64,000 nt of DNA from Planctomycetota bacterium (GCA_028281445.1 JANQJW010000105.1:1-64000); one strand, 5' to 3'; positions 54,025-63,700 are shown, numbered from the stretch's first letter. Notes: generated by a model not told the origin, from the sequence alone. A program made the numbers and translations.

Positions 54025-54089
54025 GCTCCGGTCCGAATCAAGCGCGGCGTCTCCGTCACCCCTCCGCGGAGAGGGCGATCAATGGCATC

Positions 54090-55157
54090 TCAGAGCGAGA
54101 TGTGGCGCGCTCCCCCGTCGACGTAGCCCATGACCTGGACCGTCAGGAGGATCGCCGCCTCCAGCTTGACACGGCGCTCCGACCGCGTTCGCCGCAGCCC
54201 CAGGCGCCGCGCACGGTTCGTCATCTCGCGCAGGAACTGCTCGACCGTGTACGCCGGCTGGCCGGACCACTTCTCGACCCGCCGCCGGATGTCCGGACCG
54301 CACCGCTTGAGGAAGGTCGTCGCGGCTTCCGAGGTATGCGCGCGACCGGGCGCGAACACGCGCTCGAGCTGGCGGTCGTAGAAGTCCGGCAGGTCGACGC
54401 CGTAGCGCTCGCGCTTCGCGCGGTAGTGCGCGCGCAACGTGCGCTTGCGCGTTCGGAGCGGCTCGATCTGTGCGCGCGAACGAACGGGTGCGGGCACGTC
54501 GCTGATCTCGTCCATCAGCTCATCGACGTACTCGAGCTTGCGCATGACCGGCCACCCGTCGTAGGCCTTCTTCCACTTCGTACCCGGCTTGAGCCAGACC
54601 GCGAACGTCTCGGCGAAGTCTTCCACCGGATGACTCTGCGCATACCACCACTCGAGGTGATGCACGTGGTTGCGGCTATGCGGACGCGGGCGGTAGCTCG
54701 CCGGGTAGGGCTTGCCCGCACGACCGAACACGTGCTGCCACCGACGCTTGCGCCGCAGGCGATACGCCGTGTCGATCGCGTGGCCTGCTTCGTGGCGAAG
54801 GATGCGCATGCACCACTCGCGCGTGCCCCCCTCGACCTCGAGGACCTGCTTGCGCTCGAGCTTCATGAGGCGCGGGTGCGCGAGGTAGAACGGAATGGCG
54901 ATGCCCGGAATGCCGTCGGGCGAGAACCACTCGTTGGACAACCAGCAGTGCGGCTTCAGTCGCAGGCCGCGCGCAGACATCTCCGCGTGCAGCTTGTCGA
55001 CCATCTCTTCGAGCCATGTCCCCTCGATGCGCAGGTCGAGATCGCACAGACGCAGCTCGAGCAGCTCCTCGTCCGTGTACGACTCCCAGTCGGGTCGCGA
55101 CACACGTCCGCGGCGGCGCTTCGCAGCGCCTGTCTTGCTTCGTCGTCTGTTGCTCAC
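54090..55157 (-). CDS. Putative zinc metallopeptidase with HEAGH motif (DUF2248-like)
   Basis: A 355-residue protein with a basic N-terminus, an acidic helix (YTDEELLELRLCDLDLRIEG), and CMRILRHEAGHAIDTAYRL. The zinc motif HEAGH starts at residue 122, with a likely third ligand in HPVEDFAETFAVWLKPG. This order matches proteins annotated as putative zinc-binding metallopeptidases. There is no signal peptide, so it is cytoplasmic. GTG at 55157 is preferred because GAAGGG lies upstream; an ATG at 55211 would add 18 basic residues of poor codon use. It is adjacent to the ATP-grasp gene. Confidence 0.8.
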   Translation of the reverse strand: MSNRRRSKTGAAKRRRGRVSRPDWESYTDEELLELRLCDLDLRIEGTWLEEMVDKLHAEMSARGLRLKPHCWLSNEWFSPDGIPGIAIPFYLAHPRLMKLERKQVLEVEGGTREWCMRILRHEAGHAIDTAYRLRRKRRWQHVFGRAGKPYPASYRPRPHSRNHVHHLEWWYAQSHPVEDFAETFAVWLKPGTKWKKAYDGWPVMRKLEYVDELMDEISDVPAPVRSRAQIEPLRTRKRTLRAHYRAKRERYGVDLPDFYDRQLERVFAPGRAHTSEAATTFLKRCGPDIRRRVEKWSGQPAYTVEQFLREMTNRARRLGLRRTRSERRVKLEAAILLTVQVMGYVDGGARHISL

Positions 55158-55267
55158 CGCGGCTCGGGCCCTTCGCTTCTGCCCCGGAGCATGCACGCAT
55201 CCGGATCGCATTTTTTAGCAATGCATCTGCACAGGTGCAACGGCGCGCGGGGCCGCGCGAGACACCA

Positions 55268-55978
55268 TCAACGGTGCAGGACGCCGTACTTCCAGATGCA
55301 CCAGATGGCCTGCACCCCGTCTCGCCAGCCGATCTTCTTTCCTTCGGCGTACGTGCGCCCCCGATACGAGATCGGGACCTCGTAGATGCGTGCCTCGGCG
55401 CGCGCCAGCTTGGCCGTGAGCTCCGGTTCGATGCCGAAACGGTCCTGCTGGAGCTCGAGCGACTGCAGCAGATCCCGACGGATGGCCTTGTAGCAGGTCT
55501 CCATGTCCGTCAGGTTGAGGTCGGTCGCCCAATTGCTCAGAAACGTCAGAAAACCGTTCCCCAGGCGGTGCTTGTAGTACAGCACTCGCGACGGGCCGGA
55601 CAGGAACCGGCTGCCGAACACGGCATCTGCACGCCCCGAGACGATCGGCTCGACGAGCCGTGGGTACTCCGCGGGGTCGTATTCGAGATCTGCGTCCTGG
55701 ATCACCACGATCGGCGCCGTGGCGCGTGCGAATCCGGCCCGTACCGCTGCCCCCTTGCCCTGGTTCTGCGGCTGGGTGAGCACGTGGATGCGTTCGTCGT
55801 CGAGTTGGGCGAGGCGGGCGGGCGTCTCGTCGGTGGATCCGTCATCCACGACGATGACCTCTTGCACGACGGGCGAGTCGAGCACGCGCCGCAGAAGCTC
55901 GGCAACCGTGTCCTGCTCGTTGAAGACGGGCACGACGACGCTCAGGACGCGCTCGGGCGGGAGTTCGGATCCGGTCAC
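55268..55978 (-). CDS. Family 2 glycosyltransferase (DPM1-like)
   Basis: A 236-residue GT-A enzyme. It has LSVVVPVFNEQDTVAELLRR, EVIVVDDGSTDETPARLAQL, NQGKGAAVRAGFARAT, the DxD-type IQDADLEYDPAEYPRL, and FLTFLSNWATDLNLTDMETC. This is the polyprenyl-phosphate mannose/glucose synthase group, making a lipid-linked sugar donor at the cytoplasmic membrane face. The gene directly upstream on the same strand (55988) is a GT-C-like membrane protein, a plausible user of that donor. The start is GTG at 55978. Confidence 0.9.
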   Translation of the reverse strand: MTGSELPPERVLSVVVPVFNEQDTVAELLRRVLDSPVVQEVIVVDDGSTDETPARLAQLDDERIHVLTQPQNQGKGAAVRAGFARATAPIVVIQDADLEYDPAEYPRLVEPIVSGRADAVFGSRFLSGPSRVLYYKHRLGNGFLTFLSNWATDLNLTDMETCYKAIRRDLLQSLELQQDRFGIEPELTAKLARAEARIYEVPISYRGRTYAEGKKIGWRDGVQAIWCIWKYGVLHR

Positions 55979-55987
55979 GGCCGTACT

Positions 55988-57316
55988 CTACCGGTCGCGC
56001 TCCGGCGTGCCCTCTGGGCGCCGGGCCCGCAATACGACGAAGGGGCCCAGCTGGCGTACGACCTCCTGGTGAAAGATCGCGACGCCCCCGAACGTGTGGA
56101 CCGTTCCCCGCGTGCCCGCGTCGGCCACCACGGCGACGCGCTGCCCCGTCTCGAAGGTCGCTGCGGGAAAGGGGAGCAGGCGCCGGACGGCGGTCTCCGT
56201 GGCCTCGTCCGGCGCGTCGCGGTCGCTCCAGGTCCAGTGCCGGGGCTGGAGGTCCGCGAGCGAGGACTGCTCGTCCGGTAGCTCGTTCGCGACGGACAGG
56301 ACGATCCAACCGGCGCTACCCGCCACCCGGGCGGCCTCGTGCATGGCGTCGCGCAGGCGATGGAGCCGGCCCGGGGCCATGCCCAGCCAGAGACACCCCG
56401 CCAGGCCCAGGATCGCGGCCCCCCGGACCATCAGCCGGTGCGCGGCGACGGCCTCGCCCAAGCCCTGGGCCCCCGCGAGCGCGATCAGCGGCAGGAGCGC
56501 CACACCGGCGTCCGCCGAGAGCGCGAAGGCGAGCAGCGCGACGTGAACAGCGGCGGCCACAAGCCAGAGGCGAGCCCCAGGCCCGGCCCCTCGCAGCCGT
56601 CGAGCGCCGACGGGCACGCCGAGCCAGAACACGCCCAGGCCGGCGCCTAGCAGCCACAGGCCGACCCGTGGATCGAAGCCGCCCTCCAGCGTGACCCGCG
56701 GGAGGGGCAGGAAGGAGAACGCGCACACCGCAGCACCCAGCAGCACGACGCGCGCCGCACGCCCGTCCTCGCGGTAGAGCGCATGGCCGAAGAACAGCAA
56801 TCCGTAGAGCGGCCCGGGGGCCGCGGCGAAGGTGGCGCCCAGTGCGGCGGCTGCGCCGGCGCGCCGCGCCACAGGCCCGCCGCTGAGCCCCCCCACGGCG
56901 GCGAGCACGAGTGCGGCGAGCAGGGCGCCGCCCCCCGGCTGCAGCCCCCCCGCCTCCAGGAACGCCAGCGGGTGTACGGCCATGACGATGCCGGCTCCGA
57001 TGGCGGCGTCCCGTCGCAGGCCGAGCCGGCGCCCGAGCCAGATGACAAGCGGGGCCAGCAGGGCTGCCAGAACGAGGTCGATCCAGCGAAGCGCCAAGGT
57101 GGCGGAGACGCCCGCGTTGACGAGCACGGCGACCAGCCCGGGCATCAAGGGTGCCTGGCCAGCGAGCTCCGTCCCGCGCTCGTTACCGAGCCGGTCACCC
57201 ACGCTCGCCAGGACGGCGCTGTCTCCTTCGAGCGGCAGGCCCAGCGTCGGCAGACGGACCGCGACCGCAAGCAGGAACAGGACAAGGGGGAGAACGCGCG
57301 CGGAGGTGGGCTGCAC
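55988..57316 (-). CDS. Polytopic GT-C-like glycosyltransferase family membrane protein (442 aa)
   Basis: About nine to eleven membrane helices in the first 330 residues, then a soluble C-terminal domain. After the first helix stands RLPTLGLPLEGDSAVLASVG, where the acidic ED/GDS pair matches the first-loop acid of GT-C glycosyltransferases such as ArnT/PMT. Sequence similarity beyond that is weak, so the call rests on topology and neighbours. It would use a polyprenyl-phosphate sugar from the GT2 product. The start is GTG at 57316, with an 8-bp inverted repeat eight bases upstream. Confidence 0.7.
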   Translation of the reverse strand: MQPTSARVLPLVLFLLAVAVRLPTLGLPLEGDSAVLASVGDRLGNERGTELAGQAPLMPGLVAVLVNAGVSATLALRWIDLVLAALLAPLVIWLGRRLGLRRDAAIGAGIVMAVHPLAFLEAGGLQPGGGALLAALVLAAVGGLSGGPVARRAGAAAALGATFAAAPGPLYGLLFFGHALYREDGRAARVVLLGAAVCAFSFLPLPRVTLEGGFDPRVGLWLLGAGLGVFWLGVPVGARRLRGAGPGARLWLVAAAVHVALLAFALSADAGVALLPLIALAGAQGLGEAVAAHRLMVRGAAILGLAGCLWLGMAPGRLHRLRDAMHEAARVAGSAGWIVLSVANELPDEQSSLADLQPRHWTWSDRDAPDEATETAVRRLLPFPAATFETGQRVAVVADAGTRGTVHTFGGVAIFHQEVVRQLGPFVVLRARRPEGTPERDR

Positions 57317-57323
57317 TTCCCTT

Positions 57324-57354
57324 GTGAATCGGCCGGTGGGGAGGGGCGATTCAC
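57324..57354. promoter_or_regulatory. Perfect inverted repeat upstream of the GT-C-like gene
   Basis: GTGAATCG (57324-57331) and CGATTCAC (57347-57354) form an 8-bp inverted repeat with a 15-base G-rich spacer, ending 8 bases before the GTG start of the minus-strand gene. It could be an operator or a hairpin that exposes the AAGGGA ribosome site. The remaining 160 bases of this gap hold nothing recognisable apart from a 17-base repeat (57428-57444) also found at 10671-10687. Confidence 0.45.
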
Positions 57355-57512
57355 CCTCGAGCGCGCGAGCGCCTGCATGGATCGTGTCGGAGGCTCGGGC
57401 GCACCTGGCAAGGCCGTACGTCGCTCACGTGGCCGTGGCCGAGTTGGCGGACCGCATCACGCCGCCCTCACACGGGCCCGCCAACGCTCCCCGCAGCCCC
57501 CCTACGCCGTTC

Positions 57513-58475
57513 CTACCGCTTGGACTTGACGGCTTTTCCGAGGTTCTTCTTGTACCAGACCAGGGTCCGCGCCAGACCCTCACCGATGCTCACGCGCGGG
57601 CGGTAGCCGAGCACCTCCTGGGCCTTCACGATCTCGGCCAGGCTGTGGCGTACGTCGCTGGTCCGCGCTTCCTTGTTCTCGCCCACGACCTCGCTCTCCA
57701 GCAGCGTCGTGAAGCAGTTGAGCAGGCCGGAGACGCTCATGCGCGCGCCGGAGGCGATGTTGAACACCTCGCCCTCGGCCTTCGGGGCCGTGCAGGCCAG
57801 GCGGAAGGCCTCTACGACGTCGCTGACGTAGACGAAGTCGCGCGACTGCTTGCCGTCGCCGTAGATCTCGGGCGTCTTCTCGCGCAGCACGGCCTCGCAG
57901 AAACGACCGACGACACCGGCGGAGCGGCCCGTCGTGGCCTGGCGGGGGCCGTATACGTTGAAGAGTCGCAGGCAGACGGTCTCGAGCCGGTAGGTCGAGT
58001 AGAAGACCCGCGAGAGCTCTTCGCCCAACAGCGAGCCGGCCCCGTAAGGGTTGTACGGCGCCGGCAGCATCGTCTCTTCCTTGGGGAGGACGGGACTCTC
58101 GCCGTACACGGCGCACGAGCTGCTGAAGATGAAGCGCTTGACGCGCAGGTCCCGGGCGGCGACCAGCGCGTTCATGGTGCCCGTGAAGGCGACGTCGAGC
58201 GTCTCCTCGGGCTCCTTGACGGACTGCTCAACGCCCAGCAACGAGGCGAGGTGCAGCATGTAGTCGCACCCGCGCGTCGCCTTGCGGAGCGCCTTGGCGT
58301 CGCGGACGTCGCCCTCGACGACCCGTACCTCGGTCTGCTTGTAGTCCTGGACGTTCTTCTTCGAGCCCGTCGAGAAGTCGTCGAAGACGACGACCTTGTC
58401 CCCGTTGGCGACGAGGGACTCGACGAGGTTCGAGCCGAGGAACCCGGCGCCGCCCGTGACGATGTACTTGGCCAT
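57513..58475 (-). CDS. Extended-SDR sugar-nucleotide epimerase/dehydratase-like protein
   Basis: A 320-residue Rossmann-fold protein. It has [19 protein letters not shown] (NAD site), MLHLASLLGVEQSVKEPEET, RFIFSSSCAVYGESPVLPKE (catalytic Ser region), CLRLFNVYGPRQATTG and DFVYVSDVVEAFRLAC. These place it with UDP-glucose/GlcNAc 4-epimerase-type enzymes. The expected YxxxK reads Y144-G-A-G-S148, so the catalytic lysine is replaced by serine. It may be inactive, altered or regulatory. The ATG at 58475 starts the family homology. The gene lies in the surface-sugar cluster. Confidence 0.87.
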   Translation of the reverse strand: MAKYIVTGGAGFLGSNLVESLVANGDKVVVFDDFSTGSKKNVQDYKQTEVRVVEGDVRDAKALRKATRGCDYMLHLASLLGVEQSVKEPEETLDVAFTGTMNALVAARDLRVKRFIFSSSCAVYGESPVLPKEETMLPAPYNPYGAGSLLGEELSRVFYSTYRLETVCLRLFNVYGPRQATTGRSAGVVGRFCEAVLREKTPEIYGDGKQSRDFVYVSDVVEAFRLACTAPKAEGEVFNIASGARMSVSGLLNCFTTLLESEVVGENKEARTSDVRHSLAEIVKAQEVLGYRPRVSIGEGLARTLVWYKKNLGKAVKSKR

Positions 58476-58586
58476 TCTGCTCTCCGGCAGGGTCGCGCGC
58501 CCTGCTCCCACCGCGCGTAGTACCCCCAGGGTGCGAGAAGGTACGCCACGGCGCCATGAAGGCGCAACCAAATGACGGGGCTTCAG

Positions 58587-59735
58587 TTACAGCCGGCGGA
58601 GAATCCGCGCGGGCAGGCCCGGGAGCCGACGCGGACGGCGAAATCCCGCGTCCCAGTCGGCCACGATGCGCTCGGCCGCCTGCCCGTCCAACGCCTTCGG
58701 CCGCGCGCCCTCAGCGCTGGGCCGTTCCAGGGCGCGGCGCAGTGCCGCCCGCAGCCGCCGGGGGTCGGTGCCCACCACCTCGTTACCGCCCCGGCGCTCG
58801 GTGATGCGGTGCTCCGTGCGCCGGCGCAGGGTCACACACGGCGTGTCCAGCAGCGCGGCCTCCACCTGCAGGCCGCCTGAATCGGTCAGCACGGCGCCTG
58901 CCCCGCGCACCAGCCCGAGGAACGGCACGTACGGCTGGGGCGGCAGGAGTCGCACCCCGCCGGCCCGGCCGCGGGGCAGCAGTCCGCCGGCCCGCAGGCG
59001 CGCGCGCGTCCTAGGGTGAACGGGAAACCACACGGGGCGTACCGCGGCGCAGCGCCTGAGAGCGTCCATGAGCGCCGCCAGGCGGCGCGGGTCGTCCACG
59101 GCCGCCTGGCGGTGGAACGTGGCGAGGACGTAGTCGCCCCCCGCCGGCGTCTCCCGCACGATGGCAGGCATGGCCTGGTGCAGCGCGTCGGCCATGACGT
59201 TGCCAGGCACGCGCGAGCGGCTGCGTGCGATGCCCTCGGCTTCGAGGTTCTCGAGCGCCTCGCCTTCCGTGAGGTAGAGGCGGTCGCTCAGCGCGTCCGT
59301 CCAGACGCGGTTGCGCTCCTCGGGCATGCCGCGCTCGTAGGAGCGCAAGCCCGCCTCGACGTGCACGAGCGGCAAATCGAGGCGCCACGCAGCCAGGGCG
59401 GCCGCGAGCGTCGAGTCCACGTCGCCAAGCACCGCGACCAACGACGGCCTCAGCTGCGCGAGCGGTGCTTCGAGCATCGTTGCCAGCTTGGGAATCCGTC
59501 CGGCTCCGGGGCCCGGGGCACGCAGGCGTACGCCGGGACGTCCGAGGGCGCGCGCGCCCAGCAAGCCCGTGGAGAGCGCGGCGCTGCGGTGTTGCCCGGT
59601 GTCGATCCACAGCATCCGGCGCCCGACGCTGCGCGCAGCGCGCAGCAGGGGAGCCAGCTTCACGTAGTTGGGGCGCGTCCCCGCCACGGCGACCCAGGGA
59701 CCCGGTGTGTCCCCTGCGGCCCTCCGGGCGGCCAC
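58587..59735 (-). CDS. wecB: UDP-N-acetylglucosamine 2-epimerase (non-hydrolysing type)
   Basis: A 382-residue WecB-family enzyme, expected to make UDP-ManNAc from UDP-GlcNAc. Motifs are VAVAGTRPNYVKLAPLLRAA, WIDTGQHRSAALS, VLGDVDSTLAAALAAW, VHVEAGLRSYERGMPEERNR, TFHRQAAVDD and VLTDSGGLQVEAALLDTPCV. All are at the expected places. GTG at 59735 starts two bases after the upstream UXS stop, so the two genes are co-translated. The 111 bases before 58587 toward the epimerase gene hold no other feature. Confidence 0.92.
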   Translation of the reverse strand: MAARRAAGDTPGPWVAVAGTRPNYVKLAPLLRAARSVGRRMLWIDTGQHRSAALSTGLLGARALGRPGVRLRAPGPGAGRIPKLATMLEAPLAQLRPSLVAVLGDVDSTLAAALAAWRLDLPLVHVEAGLRSYERGMPEERNRVWTDALSDRLYLTEGEALENLEAEGIARSRSRVPGNVMADALHQAMPAIVRETPAGGDYVLATFHRQAAVDDPRRLAALMDALRRCAAVRPVWFPVHPRTRARLRAGGLLPRGRAGGVRLLPPQPYVPFLGLVRGAGAVLTDSGGLQVEAALLDTPCVTLRRRTEHRITERRGGNEVVGTDPRRLRAALRRALERPSAEGARPKALDGQAAERIVADWDAGFRRPRRLPGLPARILRRL

Positions 59736-59736
59736 G

Positions 59737-60684
59737 CTAGCTCTGCGCGTTCGCGTGGAGCGCTTCCCGGAACCACGCGATGGTCTTCTCGAGGCCCTCG
59801 CGCAGCGGCACCTCGGGCTGCCAGCCGAGCGCACGGGCGCGGTCGATCACCGGCTCGCGCCGCTGCGGATCGTCTTCCATGGCGTCTTCGTGAACGATGG
59901 TCGAGCCGGACTGCGAGAGCTCGATGATCAGGTTCGCGAACTCCAGGATCGTCATCTCGCCCGGAGAACCGACGTTGACCGGGTCGCCGTCGCCCTTGTC
60001 GAGGACGGCCACGATGCCCCGGATCGTGTCGTCGACGTAGCAGAACGAACGCGTCTGCTCGCCCGTACCGAAGATCGTCAGCGGGTTGCCCTTGATGGCG
60101 GCGGTCACGAAAGCCGGCAGGGCACGGCCGTCTTCGATCGCCATCCGCGGACCGTACGTGTTGAAGATGCGCACGATCTGCGTCTCGAGTCCGTGCATGC
60201 GCCGGTACGCCACCGTCATGGACTCCGCGAAGCGCTTGGCTTCGTCGTAGACACCTCGCGGGCCGATGGTGTTGACCCGGCCCCAGTAGCTCTCCGGCTG
60301 CGGCGTGATCTCGGGGTCGCCGTAGATCTCGCTCGTGCTGGCGAGGAGGAACTTCGCGCCCTTCGCCCGCGCCAGGCCCAGCGCACAGTGCGTACCGAGC
60401 GCTCCGACCTTCAGCGTCTGGATCGGCATCTGCAGATAGCCGAGCGGCGAAGCCGGACTGGCGAAGTGCAGCACGTTGTCGACGGGTCCGGTGAGGAAGA
60501 CGCCCTGGGTGACGTCGCGCTTGATGAACTCGAAGTCATCCCGTTCGTCGAGGTGACGGATGTTCTCGTAGCTGCCCGTGATGAGGTTGTCGACTGCCGT
60601 TACGCGGTCGCCGCGCGCCAGGAATGCCTCGCAGAGGTGCGAGCCGAGGAAACCCGCGCCGCCGGTGATGACCGTATGTCCCAC
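59737..60684 (-). CDS. UDP-glucuronate decarboxylase (UDP-xylose synthase)
   Basis: A 315-residue SDR enzyme making UDP-xylose from UDP-glucuronate. It has [60 protein letters not shown], the catalytic YDEAK (Tyr146, Lys150), [20 protein letters not shown] and [16 protein letters not shown]. The ASPASP and GDP strings are typical of this decarboxylase branch. The start is GTG at 60684 with GAGGAGAT before it. It is followed at once by wecB. The sugar pair suggests a xylose/ManNAc-containing surface polymer. Confidence 0.93.
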   Translation of the reverse strand: MGHTVITGGAGFLGSHLCEAFLARGDRVTAVDNLITGSYENIRHLDERDDFEFIKRDVTQGVFLTGPVDNVLHFASPASPLGYLQMPIQTLKVGALGTHCALGLARAKGAKFLLASTSEIYGDPEITPQPESYWGRVNTIGPRGVYDEAKRFAESMTVAYRRMHGLETQIVRIFNTYGPRMAIEDGRALPAFVTAAIKGNPLTIFGTGEQTRSFCYVDDTIRGIVAVLDKGDGDPVNVGSPGEMTILEFANLIIELSQSGSTIVHEDAMEDDPQRREPVIDRARALGWQPEVPLREGLEKTIAWFREALHANAQS

Positions 60685-60693
60685 TGGATCTCC

Positions 60694-62034
60694 TCAGCTC
60701 GACAGCAGCTCGTCAAGGAACCGGGTCGTGTACTCGCCCCGCTCGAAGTAGGCGTTTCGCAGAATGCGCCGATGGAGCGGGAGGTTCGTCTTCACGCCCT
60801 CGATCCGATACTCGTCCAGCGCGCGGCGCATTCGAGTGACGGCCTCCTCGCGGGAATCGGCGTACACGAGCAACTTGCCGATCATGCTGTCGTAGTATGG
60901 CGGAACGCGGTAGCCGCTGGTGACGTGCGAGTCGACACGCACGCCCGGCCCACCGGGCGCGTGATGAAGCGTGATGTCACCGGGCGACGGCGCGAAACCG
61001 CGCTCCGGATCCTCCGCATTGATGCGGCACTCGATGGCGTGTCCCTTGGGACGGATCTGCTGTTGCTTCCGCCCCAGCGGCTCGCCGGCGGCGAGCCGAA
61101 TCTGCTCCTTGATGAGATCGACGCCGGTGATGAGCTCCGATACCGGATGCTCGACCTGGATCCGCGCGTTGACTTCCATGAAGTAGAACTTCTTGTTGTC
61201 GAAGAGGAACTCGACCGTGCCGGCGCCGTGGTAGCCGACGGACTTGGCGAGCTTGACGGCCGCACGCCCCATCTTGGACCGGACGTCGGCCGGCACGCCG
61301 GGACTGGGCGCCTCCTCGATGACCTTCTGGTGGCGCCGCTGCACGGAGCAGTCGCGGTCACCCAGGTGGATGACGTTGCCCTGGCGGTCCGCGAGAATCT
61401 GGATCTCCACGTGCCGCGGCTCTTCGAGATACTTCTCGATGTAGACCGACGGGTCACCGAACGCGATCTCGGCCTCGCTCTTGGCTGTCAGGAGATTGGC
61501 AGCGAGCGAGATGTCGTTGTGCGCGATGCGCATGCCGCGCCCGCCGCCCCCGCTCACCGCCTTGATGAGCACGGGGTAGCCGACCTTGTGTGCGACGGCG
61601 AGGGCCTCTTCGTCCGACTCGACGGGGCCGTCGCTCCCCTCGATGACGGGGATGCCGGCGGCCTTGGCCGCCGCCTTCGCTTCGGCCTTGTCACCGACGC
61701 GGCGAATGGTGGCTTCGTCGGGCCCGATGAACTCGATGTTGTTGGCTCGGCAGACCTCGGCGAAGTGCGCGTTCTCAGACAGAAAGCCGTAGCCGGGGTG
61801 GACAGCATCCACGTTCGCGATCTCGGCCGCCGAGATGATGCTCGGGATGGAGAGATAGGACTGGGCGCTCGGACCGGGACCGATGCAGATGGCCTCGTCG
61901 GCGAGATCCAGGTAGGGCGCACCGGCATCGGCCTGGGAGTGCACGACGACGCTCTCGATGTCGAGCTCGCGGCACGCACGGATCACGCGGAGAGCGATCT
62001 CGCCCCGATTCGCAATGAGTACCCGACTGATCAT
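60694..62034 (-). CDS. accC: Acetyl-CoA carboxylase biotin carboxylase subunit
   Basis: A 446-residue ATP-grasp enzyme carboxylating the biotin on AccB. It begins [20 protein letters not shown] and has [99 protein letters not shown] and [20 protein letters not shown]. Every family block is present and length is normal. It follows accB by 40 bases, the usual accBC order, and catalyses the first step of fatty-acid synthesis. Confidence 0.97.
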   Translation of the reverse strand: MISRVLIANRGEIALRVIRACRELDIESVVVHSQADAGAPYLDLADEAICIGPGPSAQSYLSIPSIISAAEIANVDAVHPGYGFLSENAHFAEVCRANNIEFIGPDEATIRRVGDKAEAKAAAKAAGIPVIEGSDGPVESDEEALAVAHKVGYPVLIKAVSGGGGRGMRIAHNDISLAANLLTAKSEAEIAFGDPSVYIEKYLEEPRHVEIQILADRQGNVIHLGDRDCSVQRRHQKVIEEAPSPGVPADVRSKMGRAAVKLAKSVGYHGAGTVEFLFDNKKFYFMEVNARIQVEHPVSELITGVDLIKEQIRLAAGEPLGRKQQQIRPKGHAIECRINAEDPERGFAPSPGDITLHHAPGGPGVRVDSHVTSGYRVPPYYDSMIGKLLVYADSREEAVTRMRRALDEYRIEGVKTNLPLHRRILRNAYFERGEYTTRFLDELLSS

Positions 62035-62074
62035 GCGTCCGCCGACTCCCTCGGTCCGACCGCCCTGGCTCGTA

Positions 62075-62557
62075 CTACGTCTTCACCAGGAACAGCGGCT
62101 GGTCGAACTCCACAGGATGGCCGTCTTCCACGAGGACTTCGGCGATCTCCCCGTCGAGCTCGGCCTTGATCTCGTTGTTGACCTTCATGGCTTCGAGGAT
62201 GCAGACCACGGTGTCCTCGTCCACTTGCGAGCCCACGTCGACATAGGGATCGGAATCGGGGCTCGGTCGGCGATAGAAGGTCCCGACCATCGGCGAACGG
62301 ATCGGCTTCGTACCGGCCGGAATCGCGTTGCTCTCCTCGGCGGCGGCCTCCGGCGCCGACGCGGCGCCGGCCGGTTGCGGGACCGAGTTGGCGGCCGGCG
62401 CATGGGCGAAGTGGCCCATATCCATCGGCACGGCTCGGATCGCCTCCGGGGAGGACTTGCGCAGGTGCACGCGCTCGCCCTCTCTCTCGATCTCCAACTC
62501 GACAAGCTCGTTGTCGTTCATGAGTTGGACGAGCTTCTTGAGCTCGCGATGGTCCAT
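62075..62557 (-). CDS. accB: Biotin carboxyl carrier protein of acetyl-CoA carboxylase
   Basis: A 160-residue carrier. The N-terminal helix [20 protein letters not shown] and the Pro/Ala linker are typical. The C-terminal biotinyl domain has Lys125 in [20 protein letters not shown], where biotin is attached. The usual AMKMMNEI is AMKVNNEI here, a mild change next to the lysine. It is co-transcribed with accC. Confidence 0.95.
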   Translation of the reverse strand: MDHRELKKLVQLMNDNELVELEIEREGERVHLRKSSPEAIRAVPMDMGHFAHAPAANSVPQPAGAASAPEAAAEESNAIPAGTKPIRSPMVGTFYRRPSPDSDPYVDVGSQVDEDTVVCILEAMKVNNEIKAELDGEIAEVLVEDGHPVEFDQPLFLVKT

Positions 62558-62674
62558 GCAGCCCCCGATGTGCCATTTTCGGCAAGCGCCGTACTCTAGC
62601 CCAGAGTCCCGCTCGCTCGGAAGAAGTGTCCCGGATACGCACCGGCGACCTGCGAATCCCTGCGAACCGGGGCC

Positions 62675-63691
62675 TTACGCCGTCGCGGGATCCTGCACAC
62701 CGAGCACGGACTCCGCGATCTGGACCGCGTTGAGCGCGGCGCCCTTGCGCAACTGGTCCGCCGTCAGCCACAGGTCGATGGCGTGCGGGCGGCCCGGGTC
62801 GCGACGGATGCGCCCGACCAGCACGTCGTCGCCGCCGGACGCATCACGCGGCGTAGGGAACGAGACCGTCGCGGGGTCGTCCACGACCGCCACGCCAGGC
62901 GCCGCCGCCAGCCATGCGCGCACGTCGTCGGGCCTCACCTCGTCGTCGAACTCGATGTTGACGGCTTCGCTGTGCGCGCGCTTCACCGGTACACGCACGC
63001 ACGTCGCGCTCACCGCGAGATCCGGGCGATCGAGGATGCGCTGCGTCTCCCGGACCATCTTCCACTCTTCGGTCGTGAGATCCCCATCGTCGAACGCCTG
63101 GACGAAGGGAATCACGTTGGCATGGATCGCCGTGGGATAGACCTCGGCCTCCAGCGGCCGGCCCTCTTGCTCGGCTTGCGCCTGCGTCTCGAGCTCGGTC
63201 AACGCCGCTGCGCCCGAGCCGGAGACGGCCTGGTAGGTCGAGACGACGACGCGCTTGATGGGCACGTGCTGCTCTAGCGGTGCGAGCACCGCGACGAGGA
63301 TGATGGTGCTGCAGTTGGGGTTTGCGATGATCCCCTCGTGCGTGGCGGCGGCTGCCGCGTTGACTTCGGGCACGACCAGGGGCACGTCGGGGTCCATCCG
63401 GAACGCCGAGGAGTTGTCGACGACCAGCGCGCCCTGCGCCGCCGCGCGTCGCGCGTGCTCCTGCTGCGCGGAACCGGCCGAGAAGAAGGCCACGTCCACG
63501 CCGGTGAAGTCGGCCTCGGCTAGATCCTCGACCTCCACGGTCTGCTCCCCCACCTCCATGCGCTTCCCGGCCGAGCGCGCAGAGGCCATGAGGCGCAGCG
63601 AGCGCATCGGGAACGCGCGTTCGGCGAGGATCGAGAGGAACTCGGCCCCGACGACTCCGGTGGCTCCGGCGATGGCGACATGGAAGGACAT
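62675..63691 (-). CDS. asd: Aspartate-semialdehyde dehydrogenase
   Basis: A 338-residue NADP-dependent enzyme of the aspartate pathway (lysine, DAP, threonine, methionine). It has AIAGATGVVGAEFLSILAER, VDNSSAFRMDPDVPLVVPEV, the catalytic Cys127 in IIANPNCSTI, STYQAVSGSGAAALTELETQ and the His240 region RVPVKRAHSEAVNIEF. Length is normal. It starts nine bases after the moaC stop and so shares a transcript with it. dapB at 35694 acts two steps later. Confidence 0.96.
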   Translation of the reverse strand: MSFHVAIAGATGVVGAEFLSILAERAFPMRSLRLMASARSAGKRMEVGEQTVEVEDLAEADFTGVDVAFFSAGSAQQEHARRAAAQGALVVDNSSAFRMDPDVPLVVPEVNAAAAATHEGIIANPNCSTIILVAVLAPLEQHVPIKRVVVSTYQAVSGSGAAALTELETQAQAEQEGRPLEAEVYPTAIHANVIPFVQAFDDGDLTTEEWKMVRETQRILDRPDLAVSATCVRVPVKRAHSEAVNIEFDDEVRPDDVRAWLAAAPGVAVVDDPATVSFPTPRDASGGDDVLVGRIRRDPGRPHAIDLWLTADQLRKGAALNAVQIAESVLGVQDPATA

Positions 63692-63700
63692 GATCCGAGA

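Noticed and set aside
57420-57505. tRNA-like D-arm (GTGGCCGAGTTGG)
   Set aside because: No T-arm (GTTCGA) or matching acceptor stem follows, here or at the similar site near 10675.
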